Source: Prochlorococcus sp. AG-418-D13
GTDB taxonomy: Bacteria > Cyanobacteriota > Cyanobacteriia > PCC-6307 > Cyanobiaceae
NCBI GenBank assembly: GCA_003214315.1
Contig: QCLU01000005.1
Span: 1-64,000, forward strand
Direction: 5' to 3'
DNA: 64,000 bases
This document shows positions 24,662-31,633 of this stretch, one piece after another (position 1 is the stretch's first letter; each line of letters begins with the position of its first letter). A program made the position numbers and the translations under genes. Under the pieces are notes generated by a model that saw only the letters and a list, made by a program, of their open reading frames with translations, was not told where the DNA came from and made no database searches.

Positions 24662-24675
24662 GTATTATCCGATAC
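24662..24675 (+). promoter_or_regulatory. Second NtcA-like box, in front of mobA
   Basis: Perfect GTA-N8-TAC, 33 bases before the mobA ATG. Standard class II spacing would place the transcription start at about the A of the ATG, and no good -10 hexamer is visible, so activation from here would require a leaderless mRNA or another geometry. Confidence 0.45.
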
Positions 24676-24708
24676 ATAAAATACTCGTGGGAAAATATTA
24701 CCTAAGTT

Positions 24709-25314
24709 ATGGAAATAAAACATAATAAATTTAAAGCATTCATTTTGTCTGGTGGCAAGAGTTCAAGGATGGGATCTGATAAAGCACTAATTAAACATCA
24801 TGAAGGAGGAAATTGGCTGACTCACAAAATAAAAATATTAAATAACCTTAATTTAGAGATTTTTGTGATAACAAATTATACTTCTCATTTAAAGGAAGTT
24901 GATAAAAGCAATAATGTTGAGTTTATTACAGATGCCCAACCCTTTGATGGACCATTAACTTGTATAGAACAAATTTTTTCATCTTTTAAAAAAACTACTA
25001 AAAATATCCTAATTGTCCCAGTCGATATGCCTAATTTGAATACAAAATTAATTTATTCACTTTTTAAATCATGGGAAGAAAATCAAAATTTTGCGTTAAT
25101 ATCCCATGATGGAATTTTTGCACAACCATTATTCGGAATTTATCCCATCAATGAAGAAAATCATTTTAAATTAAAAAAAAAGTTATCCTCTGGGAAGAAA
25201 AATTTTCTCGGATGGGTTGATCAAATTCCCCATAAATATTTCTATGCAAAAAATGGAGATTTAATTAATATAAATTCCAAGAGAGAATTCTTAAATATGA
25301 ATAATGGGATTTAA
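24709..25314 (+). CDS. mobA: Molybdenum cofactor guanylyltransferase MobA
   Basis: 201 residues. Attaches GMP to Mo-molybdopterin to give the MGD form needed by NarB. N-terminal FILSGGKSSRMGSDKALI matches the nucleotide-binding loop LxGGxSxRMGxDKAL. VPVDMPNL near residue 104 carries the Mg-binding Asp. Overlaps the start of moaA by 11 bases, so coupled translation is likely. Confidence 0.93.
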   Translation: MEIKHNKFKAFILSGGKSSRMGSDKALIKHHEGGNWLTHKIKILNNLNLEIFVITNYTSHLKEVDKSNNVEFITDAQPFDGPLTCIEQIFSSFKKTTKNILIVPVDMPNLNTKLIYSLFKSWEENQNFALISHDGIFAQPLFGIYPINEENHFKLKKKLSSGKKNFLGWVDQIPHKYFYAKNGDLININSKREFLNMNNGI

Positions 25315-26365
25315 GCAATTGGAGGATAATAGAAAAAGAAAGTTAAAAGTTTTAAGGTTATCTCTTAAACAAAATTGCAATTTTTCGTGTATTTACTGTA
25401 AGCCTGAGAACTATAGTTTGGATATTTTAAATATTGAACAATTTAAAAAGTTAATTTTAGTCAGTTGTCGATTAGGGGTAAATTCTTTAAGAATTACTGG
25501 AGGAGAACCTTTATTGAGTTCTCAATTAGATGAACTTCTTTATGAAATTAAATCGCAAAGATTAGAAGAATCAAATCCAGTAGCTAATTTACAGGATATT
25601 TCTCTAACCACAAATGGATATTTGCTCTCTAAGAAAAAAGCTAATGAGCTTTTTAAAAATGGTTTAGACCGCATAACAGTAAGTTTAGATGCGATTGATC
25701 CTGATATTTTTTCAAACATGATTGGAGAGGAAAATAAAATTATTGGCAAAGAAAAATTATTTACTGTCCTTGAAGGAATAGATCATGCAATTAATGCTGG
25801 ATTTAATCCAAAGGCGGGGAAATTAAAAATAAATGCAGTTATAAAAAAAGAGATTAATGATAATCAAATTTTTGAATTAGTTGATTTTGCAAAAAAAAGG
25901 TCTATAGAAATTCGTTTCATTGAGTATATGGACGTAGGGATATCTAATAATTGGCAGCCATCAGATGTTTTTTTCTCTGAAAGAATTATTAGGCTATTAA
26001 AGAAGAAACATCGATTAAAAGACTACGGAAGAAAGGAGGGACAAACTGCTAATAGATGGTACATGAGTGATTCAAATAGTTTTGTAAGTACAATCTCTTC
26101 AATAAGTAATCCTTTTTGTTCAGACTGTAATAGATTAAGGATAACTAGCGATGGTTATGCTTATACATGTCTTTTTTCTAATGAAGGTATAAATCTAAAC
26201 CCATGGTTGTCTCTACCAATTAATCTCCATGAATTGGAAAACAAAATCAAGAGCATTTGGGAAGCTAGAGAAGATAACTATAGTGAAGATCGATTTAAAG
26301 TATTAGAGAAAACAACTGACAAAAATCAAAAAATTCATCCATCAATGTCATATCTTGGGGGATAA
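25304..26365 (+). CDS. moaA: GTP 3',8-cyclase MoaA (radical SAM)
   Basis: 353 residues. First step of molybdenum cofactor synthesis. Cys25, Cys29 and Cys32 (CNFSCIYC) bind the SAM cluster; GGEPL near 68 is the SAM-binding motif. The C-terminal cluster uses CSDCNRLR and a further Cys (YTCLF), and the chain ends with the Gly-Gly that enters the active site in MoaA. Second gene of mobA-moaA and last of the nitrate locus. Confidence 0.95.
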   Translation: MGFKQLEDNRKRKLKVLRLSLKQNCNFSCIYCKPENYSLDILNIEQFKKLILVSCRLGVNSLRITGGEPLLSSQLDELLYEIKSQRLEESNPVANLQDISLTTNGYLLSKKKANELFKNGLDRITVSLDAIDPDIFSNMIGEENKIIGKEKLFTVLEGIDHAINAGFNPKAGKLKINAVIKKEINDNQIFELVDFAKKRSIEIRFIEYMDVGISNNWQPSDVFFSERIIRLLKKKHRLKDYGRKEGQTANRWYMSDSNSFVSTISSISNPFCSDCNRLRITSDGYAYTCLFSNEGINLNPWLSLPINLHELENKIKSIWEAREDNYSEDRFKVLEKTTDKNQKIHPSMSYLGG

Positions 26366-26440
26366 AAAATTATTTAGTATAAATAACAACATCATATATT
26401 CTTAATTCGAGGGAAATTAACTTCAAATTTATATTCTTGG

Positions 26441-26581
26441 ATGCGTTTAGCGATCTTACTTGGTTTTATTTTGGGGGTAACTCACGGAACTGTTGTTTCC
26501 GAAAGTTATTCTGCAAACAATTATGAAAATAATCAATTATTTTTTACTCAAAAAAATTCAAATATATTTTCTTCACTTTAA
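26441..26581 (+). CDS. Short secreted peptide
   Basis: 46 residues starting MRLAILLGFILGVTHGTVVS, a likely signal peptide with cleavage near VVS-ES. The remaining 25 residues are polar and Asn-rich. No family recognised; placement 75 bases after moaA does not prove linkage to nitrate use. Confidence 0.45.
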   Translation: MRLAILLGFILGVTHGTVVSESYSANNYENNQLFFTQKNSNIFSSL

Positions 26582-26654
26582 AATTTAATTTCTTATTTTT
26601 TAATAAGTTTTTGTATTGCGATTAACATCTTGTAAATTAAATTGTATTTATAGT

Positions 26655-26674
26655 TAAAATGTAGCGTAGACTAC
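26655..26674 (+). promoter_or_regulatory. Predicted promoter with overlapping NtcA-like site
   Basis: TAAAAT at 26655-26660 is a plausible -10. GTA-N8-TAC at 26661-26674 would cover the transcription start, a position at which NtcA represses (as it does for GS-inactivating factor genes). The outer ATGTAG...CTACAT is also a 6-base inverted repeat. Strength is moderate because the consensus is loose in an AT-rich genome. Confidence 0.4.
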
Positions 26675-26677
26675 ATA

Positions 26678-26729
26678 AACGTTCATCTCGTTTTACGAGC
26701 CGCATTAAGATTGAAGCCAAGGAACGGGG
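26678..26729 (+). promoter_or_regulatory. Candidate glutamine riboswitch (Downstream-peptide/glnA-like)
   Basis: A 52-base leader that is GC-rich for this genome: ACGTTCATC, a CTCGT/ACGAG stem with a 3-base loop, CCGCATTAAG, then AAGGAACGGG. CGTTC and GAACG can close the aptamer. Shares block order with 6760-6813. It ends about 13 bases before ATG 26743. The layout is that of the cyanobacterial glutamine-binding RNAs. The class is inferred by eye. Confidence 0.55.
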
Positions 26730-26742
26730 ACTTCAGTCAAAA

Positions 26743-27072
26743 ATGAAATTTAGTCACATAACTATTATGTCTATTAACGTATCTACCTCAGTAAGTAGTA
26801 ACAATATTACTGCTGTATTTGCAGGTTTTCTTGGAGCATTTATTGTTGGTTCTCTTGGAGTCCAACTTGTAAGAACCCAAAAGCCTTCTTTTCAATCTCA
26901 ACCATTAAAAGTTCAACCAGTTATCGCTCATCAATCAACTTTATGGGCAGCTTTAGGAGAACAAGATACTCCTATTGTAAAAAATAAAGTTTCTAATGCA
27001 AAAACTACAGGAGTTGTCCCTGTTATAGGTTCTGAAGCAACTCTTTGGGCTCCTCTAGGTTTAGGTAATTAG
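26743..27072 (+). CDS. Small membrane protein downstream of the riboswitch-like leader
   Basis: 109 residues from ATG 26743, or 101 from ATG 26767 (MSINVSTSVSS). One membrane helix (ITAVFAGFLGAFIVGSLGVQ, about residues 22-41). The C-terminal half has two similar units, VIAHQSTLWAALG and VIGSEATLWAPLG, about 35 residues apart. No known family comes to mind. The leader and its position next to the nitrate cluster suggest a nitrogen-status-responsive membrane peptide; that is inference. A strong terminator follows. Confidence 0.65.
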   Translation: MKFSHITIMSINVSTSVSSNNITAVFAGFLGAFIVGSLGVQLVRTQKPSFQSQPLKVQPVIAHQSTLWAALGEQDTPIVKNKVSNAKTTGVVPVIGSEATLWAPLGLGN

Positions 27073-27096
27073 TAAATTAGGTCTTTTAATAAACCG

Positions 27097-27124
27097 AAGG
27101 GGGTTTTTAACCCCCTTTTTTTTT
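27097..27124 (+). terminator. Intrinsic terminator after the 26743 gene
   Basis: AAGGGGG, TTTTTAA loop, CCCCC, nine T. Strong. Separates the riboswitch-led unit from the next NtcA-like promoter. Confidence 0.88.
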
Positions 27125-27206
27125 ATTGATTGCATTAAAAAGATGATTGAAAATTTTCAATCCAATTCATGGATAACTATAAATTAAATCAGGGTTTGAA
27201 AACAAT

Positions 27207-27249
27207 GTAATCGTAGATACCAACAGCTTTTTTATTAATTGATTATAAA
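27207..27249 (+). promoter_or_regulatory. Predicted NtcA-activated promoter
   Basis: Perfect GTA-N8-TAC at 27207-27220 and TATAAA at 27244-27249, 23 bases apart, the class II NtcA geometry. A transcript would begin near 27255, giving a leader of about 120 bases before the ATG at 27376, or a separate small RNA. Confidence 0.5.
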
Positions 27250-27375
27250 TTAAAAACACGAGTTAACCCGTTCCAATTTGTTGACTCTGAGGTTTTAACC
27301 GTTGACTCCTTATCTACTTCTAGTTGTGACTCGCTAGTTTCAAGATTCAAAAACGGTATTTATATAGTTTAAATT

Positions 27376-27513
27376 ATGGAAAAAAAAATCGCAAAGAAAT
27401 ACGCCGATCTTATAGTTCAGGCTAATAATTCAACTGGCAGAAAAGAAGCTTTGTCATTGATTAAACAAGCAACAAAATTAAAAACCAAACTTGATCAATA
27501 CGAAATGATGTAG
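27376..27513 (+). CDS. Small helical protein, paralogue of 7538
   Basis: 45 residues: MEKKIAKKYADLIVQANNST then GRKEALSLIKQATKLKTKLD. See the 7538 gene for shared positions. Predicted helical hairpin. It is the first gene after the predicted NtcA promoter at 27207-27249, so nitrogen-dependent expression is a testable prediction. Confidence 0.6.
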   Translation: MEKKIAKKYADLIVQANNSTGRKEALSLIKQATKLKTKLDQYEMM

Positions 27514-27625
27514 TCTCTTAATATCGATGGGAGATTCAAAATGAGGTGGAAACTAGCTCCTTTTTTTTTATATTGCTATACAAATACTAATAGATGATTT
27601 AACTTCTCTGCTTTAATAAAATATC

Positions 27626-27916
27626 GTGGAATTAACTGAGCTAATTAAGGATTACGTTGCTACAGAATTATTATCAAGTATTGAAATTGACTTTCTAGAA
27701 GGAGAATTATGGGAAACTACTCAACATATCGCAGAACTAAATACAGTTATCAAAGCCCCAAAAAATATATGTAAGAAATTAGAACTAGATGAAAATTCTT
27801 GTTGGCAATTATGTTGTGCAGCCGTTCTTGACTCCTCAAGACCATTAAAGAATGGACAAAATAGAGTTGATGATTTTAGAAAATTAATTAATCGATATGA
27901 AATTAGCTACATTTAA
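27626..27916 (+). CDS. Hypothetical protein, paralogue of 9291
   Basis: 96 residues with a GTG start. IEIDFLEGELWETT, APKNICKKLELDENSCWQLC and AAVLDSS align with the protein at 9291. Soluble, with conserved Trp and Cys. Overlaps the next gene by 20 bases, so translation is coupled. Function unknown. Confidence 0.6.
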   Translation: MELTELIKDYVATELLSSIEIDFLEGELWETTQHIAELNTVIKAPKNICKKLELDENSCWQLCCAAVLDSSRPLKNGQNRVDDFRKLINRYEISYI

Positions 27917-28226
27917 AAAAAAAGACTCAATGATACGTTTACTTATTGCGTCAATTCTTTTTTTTATTCCACTAGGAGGTTTTGCTGATGAAAAGCAAAG
28001 AGAAATTGAGAATCAAGCTATAAATCTTGTTATTAAAAAATATGGAAAAGGCTTAGAAAATAGATTAAAAGGAACGGGAGTAACTCCCAGTTATCGAAGT
28101 TGGTATGAAAATGATTGTTTTGTAAGTATTGCAGCAGGTACATACCAAGAAGATACTTGGTCGGCAGTGAAGTGGTTTAGCGTTAATGTCTGTTCTGAAT
28201 CAGCTGAAATAATGGAAAGCGAATGA
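27897..28226 (+). CDS. Small secreted protein
   Basis: 109 residues from ATG 27897, or 98 from ATG 27930. Signal peptide (MIRLLIASILFFIPLGGFAD) cleaved near GFA-DE. The mature domain has two Cys (NDCFVS, VNVCSE) suited to a disulfide. WYENDCFVSIAAGTYQEDTW is its most distinctive segment. Overlaps the amidotransferase start by 4 bases (ATGA). Function unknown. Confidence 0.65.
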   Translation: MKLATFKKKDSMIRLLIASILFFIPLGGFADEKQREIENQAINLVIKKYGKGLENRLKGTGVTPSYRSWYENDCFVSIAAGTYQEDTWSAVKWFSVNVCSESAEIMESE

Positions 28227-28960
28227 AGGCAATAAGACGCCTATTAGTTTTGCAGCATTTAGAAATTGAGGGGCCAGGTCTTTTTGAACAATTTGCTAAA
28301 GAAAGAGATTTAAAAATAGAAATTATTCGTTTAGATAATAAAAATGATCTGCCTCAAACCAAAAAAGGCGACTTAATTTTAATTATGGGTGGACCAATGG
28401 GAGTTAAAGATATTGGAAGAGACAGATATCCATGGCTTAAGTTAGAAAGAGATTTTATAAAAAAAGAATTAGAAAATAAAAGACCTATAATCGGTGTTTG
28501 CTTAGGTGCTCAGTTGCTTGCGAATGCTGCTGGAGGAGATGTAGAAATTCTTAAATATGGATCACCTCCAAGAGCATTACCAGAAATTGGATGGTCTCAA
28601 ATTTTTATAGACAAATCGAATAAAGACTTTAAACCACTGTTTGAAGAACCTTTTCATGTCCTGCATTGGCATGGAGATAGGATTTTATTACCTAATAAAG
28701 CAGTACTCATTGCTAGTAGTGAACGGTGTAAGGAACAGTTTTTTAGGATTGGTAATTTTGCTTACGGATTGCAATTCCATATAGAGACGACGGGGGGAAT
28801 GATAAATAAGTGGATTAAAGAAGATAAAGAATTTGTCCTTAAAGGGTTGGGCTCAAATGGTCAGGAAATTTTAAAAGAAGAGAATAAAAAATATATTGAT
28901 AAAACTTTTTTAAAAAGAAAGCTTCTAATAAGTAAATTATTTGAATTATTAGATAATTAA
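28223..28960 (+). CDS. Class I glutamine amidotransferase (GuaA-N-like)
   Basis: 245 residues. Nucleophile Cys93 in GVCLGAQL; His in LQFHIET near residue 187 completes the triad. GGPMGVKD forms the oxyanion strand. It is a stand-alone domain of the GMP-synthase-like/YfeJ group; such enzymes hydrolyse glutamine or gamma-glutamyl compounds for an unknown acceptor. Third gene of a coupled operon with two unknown small proteins. Confidence 0.88.
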   Translation: MKAIRRLLVLQHLEIEGPGLFEQFAKERDLKIEIIRLDNKNDLPQTKKGDLILIMGGPMGVKDIGRDRYPWLKLERDFIKKELENKRPIIGVCLGAQLLANAAGGDVEILKYGSPPRALPEIGWSQIFIDKSNKDFKPLFEEPFHVLHWHGDRILLPNKAVLIASSERCKEQFFRIGNFAYGLQFHIETTGGMINKWIKEDKEFVLKGLGSNGQEILKEENKKYIDKTFLKRKLLISKLFELLDN

Positions 28961-28980
28961 AAAGAGACTAATAATCCAGT

Positions 28981-29002
28981 AAAAAAGGGCTTGATAAAGC
29001 CC
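28981..29002 (-). terminator. Terminator of the hli gene on the minus strand
   Basis: GGGCTT/AAGCCC stem with a GATA loop. The plus-strand A-run at 28981-28986 gives the T-run on the minus strand, 27 bases beyond the hli stop. On the plus strand there is no T-run, so it probably does not end the amidotransferase transcript efficiently. Confidence 0.75.
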
Positions 29003-29028
29003 TGAAAAAAATTTTACAAGGATTTTTA

Positions 29029-29157
29029 CTAGAAAATTCCTGGAAGAATTTGACCAGTAAAATAATAAGCTCCAACAAGAGCAAACATTCCAAGCATTGC
29101 TGCTTTACCATTAAGCTTTTCAGCTTTTTCGGTCATGATTTTTTTAGCGAATTCCAT
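29029..29157 (-). CDS. hli: High-light-inducible protein (Hli/Scp, single helix)
   Basis: 42 residues. EKLNGKAAMLGMFALVGAYY then FTGQILPGIF. This is the chlorophyll-binding one-helix motif of the Lhc superfamily; the usual E-x-x-N-G-R-x-A-M has Lys in place of Arg. Hli proteins bind chlorophyll and carotenoid and protect photosystem assembly under light stress. Confidence 0.88.
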   Translation of the reverse strand: MEFAKKIMTEKAEKLNGKAAMLGMFALVGAYYFTGQILPGIF

Positions 29158-29290
29158 AATTATTCGAAATAGATTTATATCCTTAAATTAATTATTCCCG
29201 ATAGCTAATTGATGTAGTGTTTCATACCTAAATCACTTTTTTTCTAAGAATTTTATTTTTAATTTATTTTTCAATAATAATATTAGAAAT

Positions 29291-29476
29291 TTAAGAACCT
29301 AAAAGAGCTTTGCACTCAAGCATTTCTTTAGTTGCAGCCGATTTATTTGATCTCAATGAAATAATATCTGCTAAAAAGTTTGCATCATCTTTTACTCCAC
29401 AAAAACGTCCTGAGCCCCATGTATAAAGCCAAGGCAAACCAAGAAAATAAAAAATGCAATCCCAAAAAACAACTAT
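29291..29476 (-). CDS. Small conserved-looking membrane ORF, start uncertain
   Basis: The reverse frame reads [20 protein letters not shown] and continues to [12 protein letters not shown] before TAA (29291). Upstream it has ATA at 29474-29476 directly preceded by TAA, so no usual start precedes the hydrophobic helix. A TTG at 29435-29437 would give 48 residues but would cut the helix. Composition and Cys/Trp content look coding. Either ATA start or a gene with a lost start. Function unknown. Confidence 0.45.
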   Translation of the reverse strand: MVVFWDCIFYFLGLPWLYTWGSGRFCGVKDDANFLADIISLRSNKSAATKEMLECKALLGS

Positions 29477-29602
29477 TTAAAGAAATATGTCACGGTTATG
29501 TTACACATATGTAGTAAATATCTTGAAAAAAACTTAATTTCGGCTTAATACTTTACATTTGTTAATAGTAGTGTTACATTAGTTAACAATTACACAACTT
29601 AA

Positions 29603-29809
29603 ATGGCTAATTCAAACGTTACTACTGAATCAGGCGGCAGACAGAACATGTTTCCTACTGAGACACGTCCTTACATAGATGAGTCCGTTTCATACGACAG
29701 CTACCCACAGAATGCAGAAAAAGTTAATGGTCGTTGGGCAATGATTGGGCTTGTTGCCTTAGTAGGAGCTTACGTTTCAACTGGACAAATTATTCCTGGC
29801 ATTTTTTAA
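29603..29809 (+). CDS. hli: High-light-inducible protein
   Basis: 68 residues. A 37-residue polar N-terminus precedes EKVNGRWAMIGLVALVGAYV then STGQIIPGIF, the full Hli motif with Asn and Arg. First of three hli genes on the plus strand. Its stop overlaps the next ATG by one base. Confidence 0.92.
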   Translation: MANSNVTTESGGRQNMFPTETRPYIDESVSYDSYPQNAEKVNGRWAMIGLVALVGAYVSTGQIIPGIF

Positions 29810-30069
29810 TGAGTCCCCTTTCAGGTTTTTTAGCCGTAATTGTACTTTTTACAGCCACCCTCGTTGCTTATCTAACCAAGCAATTTCAAAACGAAAATTT
29901 AAACTATTCATCTTCTAATCAAATGAAAAACACAAACACAAAAGTCAAAACAATCGAAAAAGAAAAAGTTGTTGCTGAAACTCTTAACGGCAGATTCGCA
30001 ATGCTTGGACTAATTGCTGCTGTTGGAGCATATTTAACAACAGGTCAGATAATTCCTGGTTTCGTTTAA
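29809..30069 (+). CDS. hli: High-light-inducible protein with extra N-terminal helix
   Basis: 86 residues from ATG 29809, which overlaps the previous stop. The first 25 residues form a separate hydrophobic helix (SGFLAVIVLFTATLVAYLTK), then a polar linker and ETLNGRFAMLGLIAAVGAYL, the Hli motif. Two-helix forms of this kind are known among Prochlorococcus Hli proteins. Confidence 0.9.
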   Translation: MSPLSGFLAVIVLFTATLVAYLTKQFQNENLNYSSSNQMKNTNTKVKTIEKEKVVAETLNGRFAMLGLIAAVGAYLTTGQIIPGFV

Positions 30070-30103
30070 AACTTACTCCTTAATAAATCTTTTACTCAGA
30101 AAA

Positions 30104-30232
30104 ATGGAAAATTCAAAACAAACTTATTGGCAAAACGCCGAAAGAACTAATGGAAGAATGGCAATGATGGGCTTATTTGCATTAGTTGTGAATTATGGAT
30201 TATTTGGCTGGATAATCCCAGGAATTTTTTAA
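30104..30232 (+). CDS. hli: High-light-inducible protein, short form
   Basis: 42 residues: MENSKQTYWQNAERTNGRMA then MMGLFALVVNYGLFGWIIPG. Complete one-helix chlorophyll-binding motif. Third of the plus-strand hli set. Confidence 0.92.
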   Translation: MENSKQTYWQNAERTNGRMAMMGLFALVVNYGLFGWIIPGIF

Positions 30233-30233
30233 A

Positions 30234-30413
30234 ATGAATTTAGGCTTACTTTTTCTTAAAGTAAATACTTTGAGAGTTATAACTCTTTCGGAACTAGATT
30301 GGATAACTAGCCATCAGTCTGAATTTTCAAGACTAGATATGTCTTTAATTATTAAAATCGGCCGTCTTATGGATTCTGGAGTAGTAGAAATTGATAACAG
30401 ATTGCCTATTTAA
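30234..30413 (+). CDS. Small protein at the end of the hli operon
   Basis: 59 residues starting MNLGLLFLKVNTLRVITLSE, then DWITSHQSEFSRLDMSLIIK. Starts 1 base after the hli stop, so it is cotranscribed. It lacks a clear membrane helix and could be a winged-helix-like small domain. Function unknown; expected to be light-stress induced with the hli genes. Confidence 0.65.
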   Translation: MNLGLLFLKVNTLRVITLSELDWITSHQSEFSRLDMSLIIKIGRLMDSGVVEIDNRLPI

Positions 30414-30436
30414 TTTTTAAAAAATTGATCGTCATG

Positions 30437-30473
30437 AGTGTTTGTCAATAGGGATACTGACAAGCACTTTTTT
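30437..30473 (+). terminator. Terminator of the hli operon
   Basis: An 11-pair stem (AGTGTTTGTCA with TGACAAGCACT, one G-U pair), 10-base loop, then six T. Lies 24 bases after the last stop. Confidence 0.9.
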
Positions 30474-30491
30474 ATGAGAAAAAATATTTGT

Positions 30492-30533
30492 AAAAAAAAA
30501 AAGAGATTGTTTCTTAGCTAAAAACAATCTCTT
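30492..30533 (-). terminator. Terminator for minus-strand genes from the right
   Basis: AAGAGATTGTTT pairs perfectly with AAACAATCTCTT around a 9-base loop. The plus-strand A-run at 30492-30502 provides the T-run on the minus strand. It serves the gene at 30626. Confidence 0.85.
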
Positions 30534-30625
30534 AATTACCTAATTCTTACAAGAAAATTTCAAGTAAGCAAAGAAATTTTAACTGATTTATTTTTATAGT
30601 AAATACGCAAAAATGCTTTTGTTAT

Positions 30626-30841
30626 TTATCTTTTTAAACCACCTCTTTTTATCCACAGGAACCAAGTAACCCAAATAGGAGGAAGAAATCTTATTAAAAA
30701 AGAAATTTTATATATATAAAATGGGGCATTTTCACTTTGAAATAAATTTATCAACAATGAAGATATAGTTACCCAGATTAAAATTATTAATATATTTGCT
30801 CCCAACAAAGCGAACTTATTTTGTTTGAATATTTTTGGCAT
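30626..30841 (-). CDS. Small membrane protein
   Basis: 71 residues, two hydrophobic segments (FALLGANILIILIWVTISSL and FLIRFLPPIWVTWFLW), basic C-terminus. No motif recognised. Confidence 0.55.
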   Translation of the reverse strand: MPKIFKQNKFALLGANILIILIWVTISSLLINLFQSENAPFYIYKISFLIRFLPPIWVTWFLWIKRGGLKR

Positions 30842-30899
30842 AAAATAAATTTAATATATTTTCAATTTTAAATAATCTCGGGAAATTAATTATAAATTT

Positions 30900-31151
30900 T
30901 CAAAAAAACTTTAAATTTAAAATCCATATCCAAATAAAAAAAATACTGAATTTTAATCCCTCTCCAAATAACATTCCAAAAGCAATAGGAGGCGAAAATA
31001 TTAAAAAAAGAATAGATAATAAACTAAATAAAGCAAATGATCCTCTTAGAAAAAAATTCTTTCTTTTTGTTCTTCTTAGATTTCTTAAAGTATTCCACTC
31101 CCATTCCAGAAATCTGTAAAACTTTTCAGATAATAAAAATAAATACTTCAT
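30900..31151 (-). CDS. Small membrane protein with basic N-terminus
   Basis: 83 residues: a Trp/Arg-rich N-terminal part (FLEWEWNTLRNLRRTKRKN) then two hydrophobic helices. Function unknown. Confidence 0.5.
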   Translation of the reverse strand: MKYLFLLSEKFYRFLEWEWNTLRNLRRTKRKNFFLRGSFALFSLLSILFLIFSPPIAFGMLFGEGLKFSIFFIWIWILNLKFF

Positions 31152-31204
31152 TAATATTATTAATTTCTATCGGCTTTTCCTATTTATAAAATTAATTTAT
31201 CCTG

Positions 31205-31495
31205 TTAGCAATAAACTTTATCACCTTCTTCAGAAAGATAGTAAATTCTATTTTCTGAACTTACGAAGAAAGTTAATCCCTTATATTGTGATCTTTTAAA
31301 TTTATCTAATCTAAGTTTGTGTAAATCCCAATTATCAGTACTTATGTCAGGATTAAATTCTTGTTCTTTTAAGAAAGGTACATAAGTTGGACTAATTGTT
31401 GTTTTTTTGGCTGACTTATTGTTTCGTCTTGAATAAAAAAATAATAATAATAAAAGTAGAAAAAAAAGAATTAATAATATATTTGTCATTGTCAA
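31205..31495 (-). CDS. Membrane-anchored small protein
   Basis: 96 residues. N-terminal helix (TNILLILFFLLLLLLFFYSR), then a soluble domain with DNWDLHKLRLDKFKRSQYKG followed by a beta-like FFVSSENRIYYLSEEGDKVY. No recognised family. Confidence 0.55.
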   Translation of the reverse strand: MTMTNILLILFFLLLLLLFFYSRRNNKSAKKTTISPTYVPFLKEQEFNPDISTDNWDLHKLRLDKFKRSQYKGLTFFVSSENRIYYLSEEGDKVYC

Positions 31496-31633
31496 TTTTT
31501 CTAATTTGAAAAAACTTTAATTTGGAGAATCAAGAACTTTTCACAATAAATTTCTTAGTAAGTAAAAAATCCTATTTTTATATTCTTGTATTTTTGAATA
31601 CTTATCAAGGGGTTACCTAAATCAGATTATAAA

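Noticed and set aside
27255..27275. CCCGTTCC near 27260 as a third riboswitch-like element on the minus strand
   Set aside because: No partner ACGTTCATC block occurs at the needed distance upstream on that strand.
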